Origin: Tritrichomonas musculus
Taxonomy: Eukaryota > Parabasalia > Tritrichomonadida > Tritrichomonadidae
Length of the DNA: 64,000 nt
Assembly: GCA_039105265.1 (NCBI GenBank)
Contig: JAPFFF010000051.1
Location: forward strand, 248,001 to 312,000
Direction: 5' to 3'
The notes beneath the pieces were generated by a model. That model had not been told where the DNA came from and searched no databases. It saw nothing but the letters and a program-made list of their open reading frames with translations. Position 1 is the stretch's first letter; every line of letters starts with the position of its first letter. Shown here piece by piece: positions 1 to 13,700 of this stretch. The translations under genes were made by a program, and so were the position numbers.

Positions 1-3000
1 GTAAAGAAATAAGGAAACCAAGTTTCCACCTGCGGCTATCGCTTCTCAGCTGCAGGTGGAAGTAAAGAAATAAGGAAACCAAGTTTCCACCTACGGCTAT
101 CGCTTCTCAACTGCAGGTGGAGGTAAAGAAATAAGGAAATCAAGTTTCCACCTACGGCTATCGCTTCTCAGCTGCAGGTGGAGGTAAAGAAATAAGGAAA
201 CCAAGTTTCCACCTGCGGCTATCGCTTCTCAGCTGCAGGTGGAAGTAAAGAAATAAGGAAACCAAGTTTCCACCTGCGGCTATCGCTTCTCAGCTGCAGG
301 TGGAGGTAAAGAAATAAGGAAACCAAGTTTCCACCTGCAGCTATCGCTTCTCAGCTGCAGGTGGAGGTAAAGAAATAAGGAAACCAAGTTTCCACCTGCG
401 GCTGAGCTGCGACAGCTGCAGGTGGAAAATCACTATTTACCAATTTAGCCTTCCACCTGCGGCTATCGCTTCTCAGCTGCAGGTGGAGGTAAAGAAATAA
501 GGAAACCAAGTTTCCACCTGCGGCTATCGCTTCTCAGCTGCAGGTGGAGGTAAAGAAATAAGGAAACCAAGTTTCCACCTGCGGCTGAGCTGCGACAGCT
601 GCAGGTGGAAAATCACTATTTACCAATTTAGCCTTCCACCTGCGGCTATCGCTTCTCAGCTGCAGGTGGAGGTAAAGAAATAAGGAAACCAAGTTTCCAC
701 CTGCGGCTATCGCTTCTCAGCTGCAGGTGGAGGTAAAGAAATAAGGAAACCAAGTTTCCACCTACGGCTATCGCTTCTCAACTGCAGGTGGAGGTAAAGA
801 AATAAGGAAATCAAGTTTCCACCTACGGCTATCGCTTCTCAGCTGCAGGTGGAGGTAAAGAAATAAGGAAACCAAGTTTCCACCTGCGGCTATCGCTTCT
901 CAGCTGCAGGTGGAAGTAAAGAAATAAGGAAACCAAGTTTCCACCTGCGGCTATCGCTTCTCAGCTGCAGGTGGAGGTAAAGAAATAAGGAAACCAAGTT
1001 TCCACCTGCAGCTATCGCTTCTCAGCTGCAGGTGGAGGTAAAGAAATAAGGAAACCAAGTTTCCACCTGCGGCTGAGCTGCGACAGCTGCAGGTGGAAAA
1101 TCACTATTTACCAATTTAGCCTTCCACCTGCGGCTATCGCTTCTCAGCTGCAGGTGGAGGTAAAGAAATAAGGAAACCAAGTTTCCACCTGCGGCTATCG
1201 CTTCTCAGCTGCAGGTGGAGGTAAAGAAATAAGGAAACCAAGTTTCCACCTGCGGCTGAGCTGCGACAGCTGCAGGTGGAAAATCACTATTTACCAATTT
1301 AGCCTTCCACCTGCGGCTATCGCTTCTCAGCTGCAGGTGGAGGTAAAGAAATAAGGAAACCAAGTTTCCACCTGCGGCTGAGCTGCGACAGCTGCAGGTG
1401 GAAAATCACTCTTTACCAATTTAGCCTTCCACCTGCGGCTATCGCTTCTCAGCTGCAGGTGGAGGTAAAGAAATAAGGAAACCAAGTTTCCACCTGCGGC
1501 TGAGCTGCGACAGCTGCAGGTGGAAAATCACTATTTACCAATTTAGCCTTCCACCTGCGGCTATCGCTTCTCAGCTGCAGGTGGAGGTAAAGAAATAAGG
1601 AAACCAAGTTTCCACCTGCGGCTATCGCTTCTCAGCTGCAGGTGGAGGTAAAGAAATAAGGAAACCAAGTTTCCACCTGCGGCTGAGCTGCGACAGCTGC
1701 AGGTGGAAAATCACTATTTACCAATTTAGCCTTCCACCTGCGGCTATCGATTCTCAGCTGCAGGTGGAAGTAAAGAAATAAGGAAACCAAGTTTCCACCT
1801 GCGGCTGAGCTGCGACAGCTGCAGGTGGAAAATCACTCTTTACCAATTTAGCCTTCCACCTGCGGCTATCGCTTCTCAGCTGCAGGTGGAAGTAAAGAAA
1901 TAAGGAAACCAAGTTTCCACCTGCGGCTGAGCTGCGACAGCTGCAGGTGGAAAATCAATCTTTACCAATTTAGCCTTCCACCTGCGGCTATCGATTCTCA
2001 GCTGCAGGTGGAGGTAAAGAAATAAGGAAACCAAGTTTCCACCTGCGGCTGAGCTGCGACAGCTGCAGGTGGAAAATCACTATTTACCAATTTAGCCTTC
2101 CACCTGCGGCTATCGCTTCTCAGCTGCAGGTGGAGGTAAAGAAATAAGGAAACCAAGTTTCCACCTGCGGCTATCGCTTCTCAGCTGCAGGTGGAGGTAA
2201 AGAAATAAGGAAACCAAGTTTCCACCTGCGGCTGAGCTGCGACAGCTGCAGGTGGAAAATCAATCTTTACCAATTTAGCCTTCCACCTGCGGCTATCGCT
2301 TCTCAGCTGCAGGTGGAGGTAAAGAAATAAGGAAACCAAGTTTCCACCTGCGGCTGAGCTGCGACAGCTGCAGGTGGAAAATCACTATTTACCAATTTAG
2401 CCTTCCACCTGCGGCTATCGATTCTCAGCTGCAGGTGGAGGTAAAGAAATAAGGAAACCAAGTTTCCACCTGCGGCTGAGCTGCGACAGCTGCAGGTGGA
2501 AAATCACTATTTACCAATTTAGCCTTCCACCTGCGGCTATCGCTTCTCAGCTGCAGGTGGAGGTAAAGAAATAAGGAAACCAAGTTTCCACCTGCGGCTA
2601 TCGCTTCTCAGCTGCAGGTGGAGGTAAAGAAATAAGGAAACCAAGTTTCCACCTGCGGCTGAGCTGCGACAGCTGCAGGTGGAAAATCAATCTTTACCAA
2701 TTTAGCCTTCCACCTGCGGCTATCGCTTCTCAGCTGCAGGTGGAGGTAAAGAAATAAGGAAACCAAGTTTCCACCTGCGGCTGAGCTGCGACAGCTGCAG
2801 GTGGAAAATCACTATTTACCAATTTAGCCTTCCACCTGCGGCTATCGATTCTCAGCTGCAGGTGGAAGTAAAGAAATAAGGAAACCAAGTTTCCACCTGC
2901 GGCTGAGCTGCGACAGCTGCAGGTGGAAAATCAATCTTTACCAATTTAGCCTTCCACCTGCGGCTATCGCTTCTCAGCTGCAGGTGGAGGTAAAGAAATA

Positions 3001-4725
3001 AGGAAACCAAGTTTCCACCTGCGGCTGAGCTGCGACAGCTGCAGGTGGAAAATCACTATTTACCAATTTAGCCTTCCACCTGCGGCTATCGCTTCTCAGC
3101 TGCAGGTGGAGGTAAAGAAATAAGGAAACCAAGTTTCCACCTGCGGCTGAGCTGCGACAGCTGCAGGTGGAAAATCACTATTTACCAATTTAGCCTTCCA
3201 CCTGCGGCTATCGCTTCTCAGCTGCAGGTGGAGGTAAAGAAATAAGGAAACCAAGTTTCCACCTGCGGCTGAGCTGCGACAGCTGCAGGTGGAAAATCAC
3301 TATTTACCAATTTAGCCTTCCACCTGCGGCTATCGCTTCTCAGCTGCAGGTGGAGGTAAAGAAATAAGGAAACCAAGTTTCCACCTGCGGCTATCGCTTC
3401 TCAGCTGCAGGTGGAGGTAAAGAAATAAGGAAACCAAGTTTCCACCTGCGGCTGAGCTGCGACAGCTGCAGGTGGAAAATCACTATTTACCAATTTAGCC
3501 TTCCACCTGCGGCTATCGCTTCTCAGCTGCAGGTGGAGGTAAAGAAATAAGGAAACCAAGTTTCCACCTACGGCTATCGCTTCTCAGCTGCAGGTGGAGG
3601 TAAAGAAATAAGGAAATCAAGTTTCCACCTGCGGCTATCGCTTCTCAGCTGCAGGTGGAAGTAAAGAAATAAGGAAACCAAGTTTCCACCTGCGGCTATC
3701 GCTTCTCAGCTGCAGGTGGAAGTAAAGAAATAAGGAAACCAAGTTTCCACCTGCGGCTGAGCTGCGACAGCTGCAGGTGGAAAATCACTATTTACCAATT
3801 TAGCCTTCCACCTGCGGCTATCGCTTCTCAGCTGCAGGTGGAGGTAAAGAAATAAGGAAACCAAGTTTCCACCTACGGCTATCGCTTCTCAGCTGCAGGT
3901 GGAGGTAAAGAAATAAGGAAATCAAGTTCCCACCTGCGGCTATCGCTTCTCAGCTGCAGGTGGAAGTAAAGAAATAAGGAAACCAAGTTTCCACCTGCGG
4001 CTGAGCTGCGACAGCTGCAGGTGGAAAATCACTATTTACCAATTTAGCCTTCCACCTGCGGCTATCGCTTCTCAGCTGCAGGTGGAGGTAAAGAAATAAG
4101 GAAACCAAGTTTCCACCTACGGCTATCGCTTCTCAGCTGCAGGTGGAGGTAAAGAAATAAGGAAACCAAGTTTCCACCTGCGGCTATCGCTTCTCAGCTG
4201 CAGGTGGAAGTAAAGAAATAAGGAAACCAAGTTTCCACCTGCGGCTGAGCTGCGACAGCTGCAGGTGGAAAATCACTATTTACCAATTTAGCCTTCCACC
4301 TGCGGCTATCGCTTCTCAGCTGCAGGTGGAGGTAAAGAAATAAGGAAACCAAGTTTCCACCTGCGGCTGAGCTGCGACAGCTGCAGGTGGAAAATCACTA
4401 TTTACCAATTTAGCCTTCCACCTGCGGCTATCGCTTCTCAGCTGCAGGTGGAGGTAAAGAAATAAGGAAACCAAGTTTCCACCTGCGGCTATCGCTTCTC
4501 AGCTGCAGGTGGAGGTAAAGAAATAAGGAAACCAAGTTTCCACCTGCGGCTATCGCTTCTCAGCTGCAGGTGGAGGTAAAGAAATAAGGAAACCAAGTTT
4601 CCACCTGCGGCTGAGCTGCGACAGCTGCAGGTGGAAAATCACTATTTACCAATTTAGCCTTCCACCTGCGGCTATCGCTTCTCAGCTGCAGGTGGAGGTA
4701 AAGAAATAAGGAAACCAAGTTTCCA
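1..4725. repeat. Higher-order repeat copy, first of the 5734-bp pair
   Basis: Rare variants in this stretch recur exactly 5734 bp (94 units) downstream. They include the CTACGG arm at 91 and 762, the CACTCTTT head variant at 1407 and the TTCCCACC variant near 3927. The match was followed by eye to about 4725, where the order of unit types diverges. This shows that the array grows by duplication of blocks of about 90 units, not only one unit at a time. Confidence 0.85.
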
Positions 4726-5734
4726 CCTACGGCTATCGCTTCTCAGCTGCAGGTGGAGGTAAAGAAATAAGGAAATCAAGTTCCCACCTGCGGCTATCGC
4801 TTCTCAGCTGCAGGTGGAAGTAAAGAAATAAGGAAACCAAGTTTCCACCTGCGGCTGAGCTGCGACAGCTGCAGGTGGAAAATCACTATTTACCAATTTA
4901 GCCTTCCACCTGCGGCTATCGCTTCTCAGCTGCAGGTGGAGGTAAAGAAATAAGGAAACCAAGTTTCCACCTGCGGCTATCGCTTCTCAGCTGCAGGTGG
5001 AGGTAAAGAAATAAGGAAACCAAGTTTCCACCTGCGGCTATCGCTTCTCAGCTGCAGGTGGAAAATCACTATTTACCAATTTAGCCTTCCACCTGCGGCT
5101 ATCGCTTCTAAGCTGCAGGTGGAGGTAAAGAAATAAGGAAACCAAGTTTCCACCTGCGGCTGAGCTGCGACAGCTGCAGGTGGAAAATCACTATTTACCA
5201 ATTTAGCCTTCCACCTGCGGCTATCGCTTCTCAGCTGCAGGTGGAGGTAAAGAAATAAGGAAATCAAGTTCCCACCTGCGGCTATCGCTTCTCAGCTGCA
5301 GGTGGAAGTAAAGAAATAAGGAAACCAAGTTTCCACCTGCGGCTATCGCTTCTCAGCTGCAGGTGGAAGTAAAGAAATAAGGAAACCAAGTTTCCACCTG
5401 CGGCTATCGCTTCTCAGCTGCAGGTGGAGGTAAAGAAATAAGGAAACCAAGTTTCCACCTGCGGCTATCGCTTCTCAGCTGCAGGTGGAGGTAAAGAAAT
5501 AAGGAAATCAAGTTTCCACCTGCGGCTATCGCTTCTCAGCTGCAGGTGGAGGTAAAGAAATAAGGAAACCAAGTTTCCACCTGCGGCTATCGCTTCTCAG
5601 CTGCAGGTGGAAGTAAAGAAATAAGGAAACCAAGTTTCCACCTGCGGCTGAGCTGCGACAGCTGCAGGTGGAAAATCACTCTTTACCAATTTAGCCTTCC
5701 ACCTGCGGCTATCGCTTCTCAGCTGCAGGTGGAG

Positions 5735-8700
5735 GTAAAGAAATAAGGAAACCAAGTTTCCACCTGCGGCTATCGCTTCTCAGCTGCAGGTGGAAGTAAA
5801 GAAATAAGGAAACCAAGTTTCCACCTACGGCTATCGCTTCTCAACTGCAGGTGGAGGTAAAGAAATAAGGAAATCAAGTTTCCACCTACGGCTATCGCTT
5901 CTCAGCTGCAGGTGGAGGTAAAGAAATAAGGAAACCAAGTTTCCACCTGCGGCTATCGCTTCTCAGCTGCAGGTGGAAGTAAAGAAATAAGGAAACCAAG
6001 TTTCCACCTGCGGCTATCGCTTCTCAGCTGCAGGTGGAGGTAAAGAAATAAGGAAACCAAGTTTCCACCTGCAGCTATCGCTTCTCAGCTGCAGGTGGAG
6101 GTAAAGAAATAAGGAAACCAAGTTTCCACCTGCGGCTGAGCTGCGACAGCTGCAGGTGGAAAATCACTATTTACCAATTTAGCCTTCCACCTGCGGCTAT
6201 CGCTTCTCAGCTGCAGGTGGAGGTAAAGAAATAAGGAAACCAAGTTTCCACCTGCGGCTATCGCTTCTCAGCTGCAGGTGGAGGTAAAGAAATAAGGAAA
6301 CCAAGTTTCCACCTGCGGCTGAGCTGCGACAGCTGCAGGTGGAAAATCACTATTTACCAATTTAGCCTTCCACCTGCGGCTATCGCTTCTCAGCTGCAGG
6401 TGGAGGTAAAGAAATAAGGAAACCAAGTTTCCACCTGCGGCTATCGCTTCTCAGCTGCAGGTGGAGGTAAAGAAATAAGGAAACCAAGTTTCCACCTACG
6501 GCTATCGCTTCTCAACTGCAGGTGGAGGTAAAGAAATAAGGAAATCAAGTTTCCACCTACGGCTATCGCTTCTCAGCTGCAGGTGGAGGTAAAGAAATAA
6601 GGAAACCAAGTTTCCACCTGCGGCTATCGCTTCTCAGCTGCAGGTGGAAGTAAAGAAATAAGGAAACCAAGTTTCCACCTGCGGCTATCGCTTCTCAGCT
6701 GCAGGTGGAGGTAAAGAAATAAGGAAACCAAGTTTCCACCTGCAGCTATCGCTTCTCAGCTGCAGGTGGAGGTAAAGAAATAAGGAAACCAAGTTTCCAC
6801 CTGCGGCTGAGCTGCGACAGCTGCAGGTGGAAAATCACTATTTACCAATTTAGCCTTCCACCTGCGGCTATCGCTTCTCAGCTGCAGGTGGAGGTAAAGA
6901 AATAAGGAAACCAAGTTTCCACCTGCGGCTATCGCTTCTCAGCTGCAGGTGGAGGTAAAGAAATAAGGAAACCAAGTTTCCACCTGCGGCTGAGCTGCGA
7001 CAGCTGCAGGTGGAAAATCACTATTTACCAATTTAGCCTTCCACCTGCGGCTATCGCTTCTCAGCTGCAGGTGGAGGTAAAGAAATAAGGAAACCAAGTT
7101 TCCACCTGCGGCTGAGCTGCGACAGCTGCAGGTGGAAAATCACTCTTTACCAATTTAGCCTTCCACCTGCGGCTATCGCTTCTCAGCTGCAGGTGGAGGT
7201 AAAGAAATAAGGAAACCAAGTTTCCACCTGCGGCTGAGCTGCGACAGCTGCAGGTGGAAAATCACTATTTACCAATTTAGCCTTCCACCTGCGGCTATCG
7301 CTTCTCAGCTGCAGGTGGAGGTAAAGAAATAAGGAAACCAAGTTTCCACCTGCGGCTATCGCTTCTCAGCTGCAGGTGGAGGTAAAGAAATAAGGAAACC
7401 AAGTTTCCACCTGCGGCTGAGCTGCGACAGCTGCAGGTGGAAAATCACTATTTACCAATTTAGCCTTCCACCTGCGGCTATCGATTCTCAGCTGCAGGTG
7501 GAAGTAAAGAAATAAGGAAACCAAGTTTCCACCTGCGGCTGAGCTGCGACAGCTGCAGGTGGAAAATCACTCTTTACCAATTTAGCCTTCCACCTGCGGC
7601 TATCGCTTCTCAGCTGCAGGTGGAAGTAAAGAAATAAGGAAACCAAGTTTCCACCTGCGGCTGAGCTGCGACAGCTGCAGGTGGAAAATCAATCTTTACC
7701 AATTTAGCCTTCCACCTGCGGCTATCGATTCTCAGCTGCAGGTGGAGGTAAAGAAATAAGGAAACCAAGTTTCCACCTGCGGCTGAGCTGCGACAGCTGC
7801 AGGTGGAAAATCACTATTTACCAATTTAGCCTTCCACCTGCGGCTATCGCTTCTCAGCTGCAGGTGGAGGTAAAGAAATAAGGAAACCAAGTTTCCACCT
7901 GCGGCTATCGCTTCTCAGCTGCAGGTGGAGGTAAAGAAATAAGGAAACCAAGTTTCCACCTGCGGCTGAGCTGCGACAGCTGCAGGTGGAAAATCAATCT
8001 TTACCAATTTAGCCTTCCACCTGCGGCTATCGCTTCTCAGCTGCAGGTGGAGGTAAAGAAATAAGGAAACCAAGTTTCCACCTGCGGCTGAGCTGCGACA
8101 GCTGCAGGTGGAAAATCACTATTTACCAATTTAGCCTTCCACCTGCGGCTATCGATTCTCAGCTGCAGGTGGAGGTAAAGAAATAAGGAAACCAAGTTTC
8201 CACCTGCGGCTGAGCTGCGACAGCTGCAGGTGGAAAATCACTATTTACCAATTTAGCCTTCCACCTGCGGCTATCGCTTCTCAGCTGCAGGTGGAGGTAA
8301 AGAAATAAGGAAACCAAGTTTCCACCTGCGGCTATCGCTTCTCAGCTGCAGGTGGAGGTAAAGAAATAAGGAAACCAAGTTTCCACCTGCGGCTGAGCTG
8401 CGACAGCTGCAGGTGGAAAATCAATCTTTACCAATTTAGCCTTCCACCTGCGGCTATCGCTTCTCAGCTGCAGGTGGAGGTAAAGAAATAAGGAAACCAA
8501 GTTTCCACCTGCGGCTGAGCTGCGACAGCTGCAGGTGGAAAATCACTATTTACCAATTTAGCCTTCCACCTGCGGCTATCGATTCTCAGCTGCAGGTGGA
8601 AGTAAAGAAATAAGGAAACCAAGTTTCCACCTGCGGCTGAGCTGCGACAGCTGCAGGTGGAAAATCAATCTTTACCAATTTAGCCTTCCACCTGCGGCTA

Positions 8701-10459
8701 TCGCTTCTCAGCTGCAGGTGGAGGTAAAGAAATAAGGAAACCAAGTTTCCACCTGCGGCTGAGCTGCGACAGCTGCAGGTGGAAAATCACTATTTACCAA
8801 TTTAGCCTTCCACCTGCGGCTATCGCTTCTCAGCTGCAGGTGGAGGTAAAGAAATAAGGAAACCAAGTTTCCACCTGCGGCTGAGCTGCGACAGCTGCAG
8901 GTGGAAAATCACTATTTACCAATTTAGCCTTCCACCTGCGGCTATCGCTTCTCAGCTGCAGGTGGAGGTAAAGAAATAAGGAAACCAAGTTTCCACCTGC
9001 GGCTGAGCTGCGACAGCTGCAGGTGGAAAATCACTATTTACCAATTTAGCCTTCCACCTGCGGCTATCGCTTCTCAGCTGCAGGTGGAGGTAAAGAAATA
9101 AGGAAACCAAGTTTCCACCTGCGGCTATCGCTTCTCAGCTGCAGGTGGAGGTAAAGAAATAAGGAAACCAAGTTTCCACCTGCGGCTGAGCTGCGACAGC
9201 TGCAGGTGGAAAATCACTATTTACCAATTTAGCCTTCCACCTGCGGCTATCGCTTCTCAGCTGCAGGTGGAGGTAAAGAAATAAGGAAACCAAGTTTCCA
9301 CCTACGGCTATCGCTTCTCAGCTGCAGGTGGAGGTAAAGAAATAAGGAAATCAAGTTTCCACCTGCGGCTATCGCTTCTCAGCTGCAGGTGGAAGTAAAG
9401 AAATAAGGAAACCAAGTTTCCACCTGCGGCTATCGCTTCTCAGCTGCAGGTGGAAGTAAAGAAATAAGGAAACCAAGTTTCCACCTGCGGCTGAGCTGCG
9501 ACAGCTGCAGGTGGAAAATCACTATTTACCAATTTAGCCTTCCACCTGCGGCTATCGCTTCTCAGCTGCAGGTGGAGGTAAAGAAATAAGGAAACCAAGT
9601 TTCCACCTACGGCTATCGCTTCTCAGCTGCAGGTGGAGGTAAAGAAATAAGGAAATCAAGTTCCCACCTGCGGCTATCGCTTCTCAGCTGCAGGTGGAAG
9701 TAAAGAAATAAGGAAACCAAGTTTCCACCTGCGGCTGAGCTGCGACAGCTGCAGGTGGAAAATCACTATTTACCAATTTAGCCTTCCACCTGCGGCTATC
9801 GCTTCTCAGCTGCAGGTGGAGGTAAAGAAATAAGGAAACCAAGTTTCCACCTACGGCTATCGCTTCTCAGCTGCAGGTGGAGGTAAAGAAATAAGGAAAC
9901 CAAGTTTCCACCTGCGGCTATCGCTTCTCAGCTGCAGGTGGAAGTAAAGAAATAAGGAAACCAAGTTTCCACCTGCGGCTGAGCTGCGACAGCTGCAGGT
10001 GGAAAATCACTATTTACCAATTTAGCCTTCCACCTGCGGCTATCGCTTCTCAGCTGCAGGTGGAGGTAAAGAAATAAGGAAACCAAGTTTCCACCTGCGG
10101 CTGAGCTGCGACAGCTGCAGGTGGAAAATCACTATTTACCAATTTAGCCTTCCACCTGCGGCTATCGCTTCTCAGCTGCAGGTGGAGGTAAAGAAATAAG
10201 GAAACCAAGTTTCCACCTGCGGCTATCGCTTCTCAGCTGCAGGTGGAGGTAAAGAAATAAGGAAACCAAGTTTCCACCTGCGGCTATCGCTTCTCAGCTG
10301 CAGGTGGAGGTAAAGAAATAAGGAAACCAAGTTTCCACCTGCGGCTGAGCTGCGACAGCTGCAGGTGGAAAATCACTATTTACCAATTTAGCCTTCCACC
10401 TGCGGCTATCGCTTCTCAGCTGCAGGTGGAGGTAAAGAAATAAGGAAACCAAGTTTCCA
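5735..10459. repeat. Higher-order repeat copy, second of the 5734-bp pair
   Basis: This stretch repeats 1-4725 with the same unit order and the same private variants at a constant offset of 5734 bp. Matching marks are CTACGG at 5825 and 6496, CACTCTTT at 7141 and TTCCCACC at 9661. The near identity suggests a recent block duplication or ongoing gene conversion. Confidence 0.85.
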
Positions 10460-10770
10460 CCTGCGGCTGAGCTGCGACAGCTGCAGGTGGAAAATCACTA
10501 TTTACCAATTTAGCCTTCCACCTGCGGCTATCGCTTCTCAGCTGCAGGTGGAGGTAAAGAAATAAGGAAACCAAGTTTCCACCTGCGGCTGAGCTGCGAC
10601 AGCTGCAGGTGGAAAATCACTATTTACCAATTTAGCCTTCCACCTGCGGCTATCTCTTCTCAGCTGCAGGTGGAAGTAAAGAAATAAGGAAACCAAGTTT
10701 CCACCTGCGGCTGAGCTGCGACAGCTGCAGGTGGAAAATCAATCTTTACCAATTTAGCCTTCCACCTGCG

Positions 10771-13700
10771 GCTATCTATTCTCAGCTGCAGGTGGAGGTA
10801 AAGAAATAAGGAAACCAAGTTTCCACCTGCGGCTGAGCTGCGACAGCTGCAGGTGGAAAATCACTATTTACCAATTTAGCATTCCACCTGCGGCTATCGC
10901 TTCTCAGCTGCAGGTGGAGGTAAAGAAATAAGGAAACCAAGTTTCCACCTGCGGCTGAGCTGCGACAGCTGCAGGTGGAAAATCACTATTTACCAATTTA
11001 GCCTTCCACCTGCGGCTATCGATTCTCAGCTGCAGGTGGAAGTAAAGAAATAAGGAAACCAAGTTTCCACCTGCGGCTGAGCTGCGACAGCTGCAGGTGG
11101 AAAATCACTCTTTACCAATTTAGCCTTCCACCTGCGGCTATCGCTTCTCAGCTGCAGGTGGAGGTAAAGAAATAAGGAAACCAAGTTTCCACCTGCGGCT
11201 ATCGCTTCTCAGCTGCAGGTGGAAGTAAAGAAATAAGGAAACCAAGTTTCCACCTACGGCTATCGCTTCTCAACTGCAGGTGGAGGTAAAGAAATAAGGA
11301 AATCAAGTTTCCACCTACGGCTATCGCTTCTCAGCTGCAGGTGGTGGTAAAGAAATAAGGAAACCAAGTTTCCACCTGCGGCTATCGCTTCTCAGCTGCA
11401 GGTGGAAGTAAAGAAATAAGGAAACCAAGTTTCCACCTGCGGCTATCGCTTCTCAGCTGCAGGTGGAGGTAAAGAAATAAGGAAACCAAGTTTCCACCTG
11501 CGGCTATCGCTTCTCAGCTGCAGGTGGAGGTAAAGAAATAAGGAAACCAAGTTTCCACCTGCGGCTGAGCTGCGACAGCTGCAGGTGGAAAATCACTATT
11601 TACCAATTTAGCCTTCCACCTGCGGCTATCGCTTCTCAGCTGCAGGTGGAGGTAAAGAAATAAGGAAACCAAGTTTCCACCTGCGGCTATCGCTTCTCAG
11701 CTGCAGGTGGAGGTAAAGAAATAAGGAAACCAAGTTTCCACCTGCGGCTGAGCTGCGACAGCTGCAGGTGGAAAATCACTATTTACCAATTTAGCCTTCC
11801 ACCTGCGGCTATCGCTTCTCAGCTGCAGGTGGAGGTAAAGAAATAAGGAAACCAAGTTTCCACCTGCGGCTGAGCTGCGACAGCTGCAGGTGGAAAATCA
11901 CTCTTTACCAATTTAGCCTTCCACCTGCGGCTATCGCTTCTCAGCTGCAGGTGGAAGTAAAGAAATAAGGAAACCAAGTTTCCACCTGCGGCTGAGCTGC
12001 GACAGCTGCAGGTGGAAAATCACTATTTACCAATTTAGCCTTCCACCTGCGGCTATCTCTTCTCAGCTGCAGGTGGAGGTAAAGAAATAAGGAAACCAAG
12101 TTTCCACCTGCGGCTGAGCTGCGACAGCTGCAGGTGGAAAATCACTATTTACCAATTTAGCCTTCCACCTGCGGCTATCGCTTCTCAGCTGCAGGTGGAG
12201 GTAAAGAAATAAGGAAACCAAGTTTCCACCTGCGGCTGAGCTGCGACAGCTGCAGGTGGAAAATCACTATTTACCAATTTAGCCTTCCACCTGCGGCTAT
12301 CGCTTCTCAGCTGCAGGTGGAGGTAAAGAAATAAGGAAAGCCAAGAAATAAGGAAACCAAGTTTCCACCTGCGGCTGAGCTGCGACAGCTGCAGGTGGAA
12401 AATCACTATTTACCAATTTAGCCTTCCACCTGCGGCTATCGCTTCTCAGCTGCAGGTGGAGGTAAAGAAATAAGGAAACCAAGTTTCCACCTGCGGCTGA
12501 GCTGCGACAGCTGCAGGTGGAAAATCACTATTTACCAATTTAGCCTTCCACCTGCGGCTATCGCTTCTCAGCTGCAGGTGGAGGTAAAGAAATAAGGAAA
12601 CCAAGTTTCCACCTGCGGCTGAGCTGCGACAGCTGCAGGTGGAAAATCACTATTTACCAATTTAGCCTTCCACCTGCGGCTATCGCTTCTCAGCTGCAGG
12701 TGGAGGTAAAGAAATAAGGAAACCAAGTTTCCACCTACGGCTATCGCTTCTCAGCTGCAGGTGGAGGTAAAGAAATAAGGAAACCAAGTTCCCACCTGCG
12801 GCTATCGCTTCTCAGCTGCAGGTGGAGGTAAAGAAATAAGGAAACCAAGTTTCCACCTGCGGCTGAGCTGCGACAGCTGCAGGTGGAAAATCACTATTTA
12901 CCAATTTAGCCTTCCACCTGCGGCTATCGCTTCTCAGCTGCAGGTGGAGGTAAAGAAATAAGGAAACCAAGTTTCCACCTGCGGCTATCGCTTCTCAGCT
13001 GCAGGTGGAGGTAAAGAAATAAGGAAACCAAGTTTCCACCTGCGGCTGAGCTGCGACAGCTGCAGGTGGAAAATCACTATTTACCAATTTAGCCTTCCAC
13101 CTGCGGCTATCGCTTCTCAGCTGCAGGTGGAGGTAAAGAAATAAGGAAACCAAGTTTCCACCTGCGGCTATCGCTTCTCAGCTGCAGGTGGAGGTAAAGA
13201 AATAAGGAAACCAAGTTTCCACCTGCGGCTGAGCTGCGACAGCTGCAGGTGGAAAATCACTATTTACCAATTTAGCCTTCCACCTGCGGCTATCGATTCT
13301 CAGCTGCAGGTGGAAGTAAAGAAATAAGGAAACCAAGTTTCCACCTGCGGCTGAGCTGCGACAGCTGCAGGTGGAAAATCACTCTTTACCAATTTAGCCT
13401 TCCACCTGCGGCTATCGCTTCTCAGCTGCAGGTGGAAGTAAAGAAATAAGGAAACCAAGTTTCCACCTGCGGCTGAGCTGCGACAGCTGCAGGTGGAAAA
13501 TCAATCTTTACCAATTTAGCCTTCCACCTGCGGCTATCGATTCTCAGCTGCAGGTGGAGGTAAAGAAATAAGGAAACCAAGTTTCCACCTGCGGCTGAGC
13601 TGCGACAGCTGCAGGTGGAAAATCACTATTTACCAATTTAGCCTTCCACCTGCGGCTATCGCTTCTCAGCTGCAGGTGGAGGTAAAGAAATAAGGAAACC

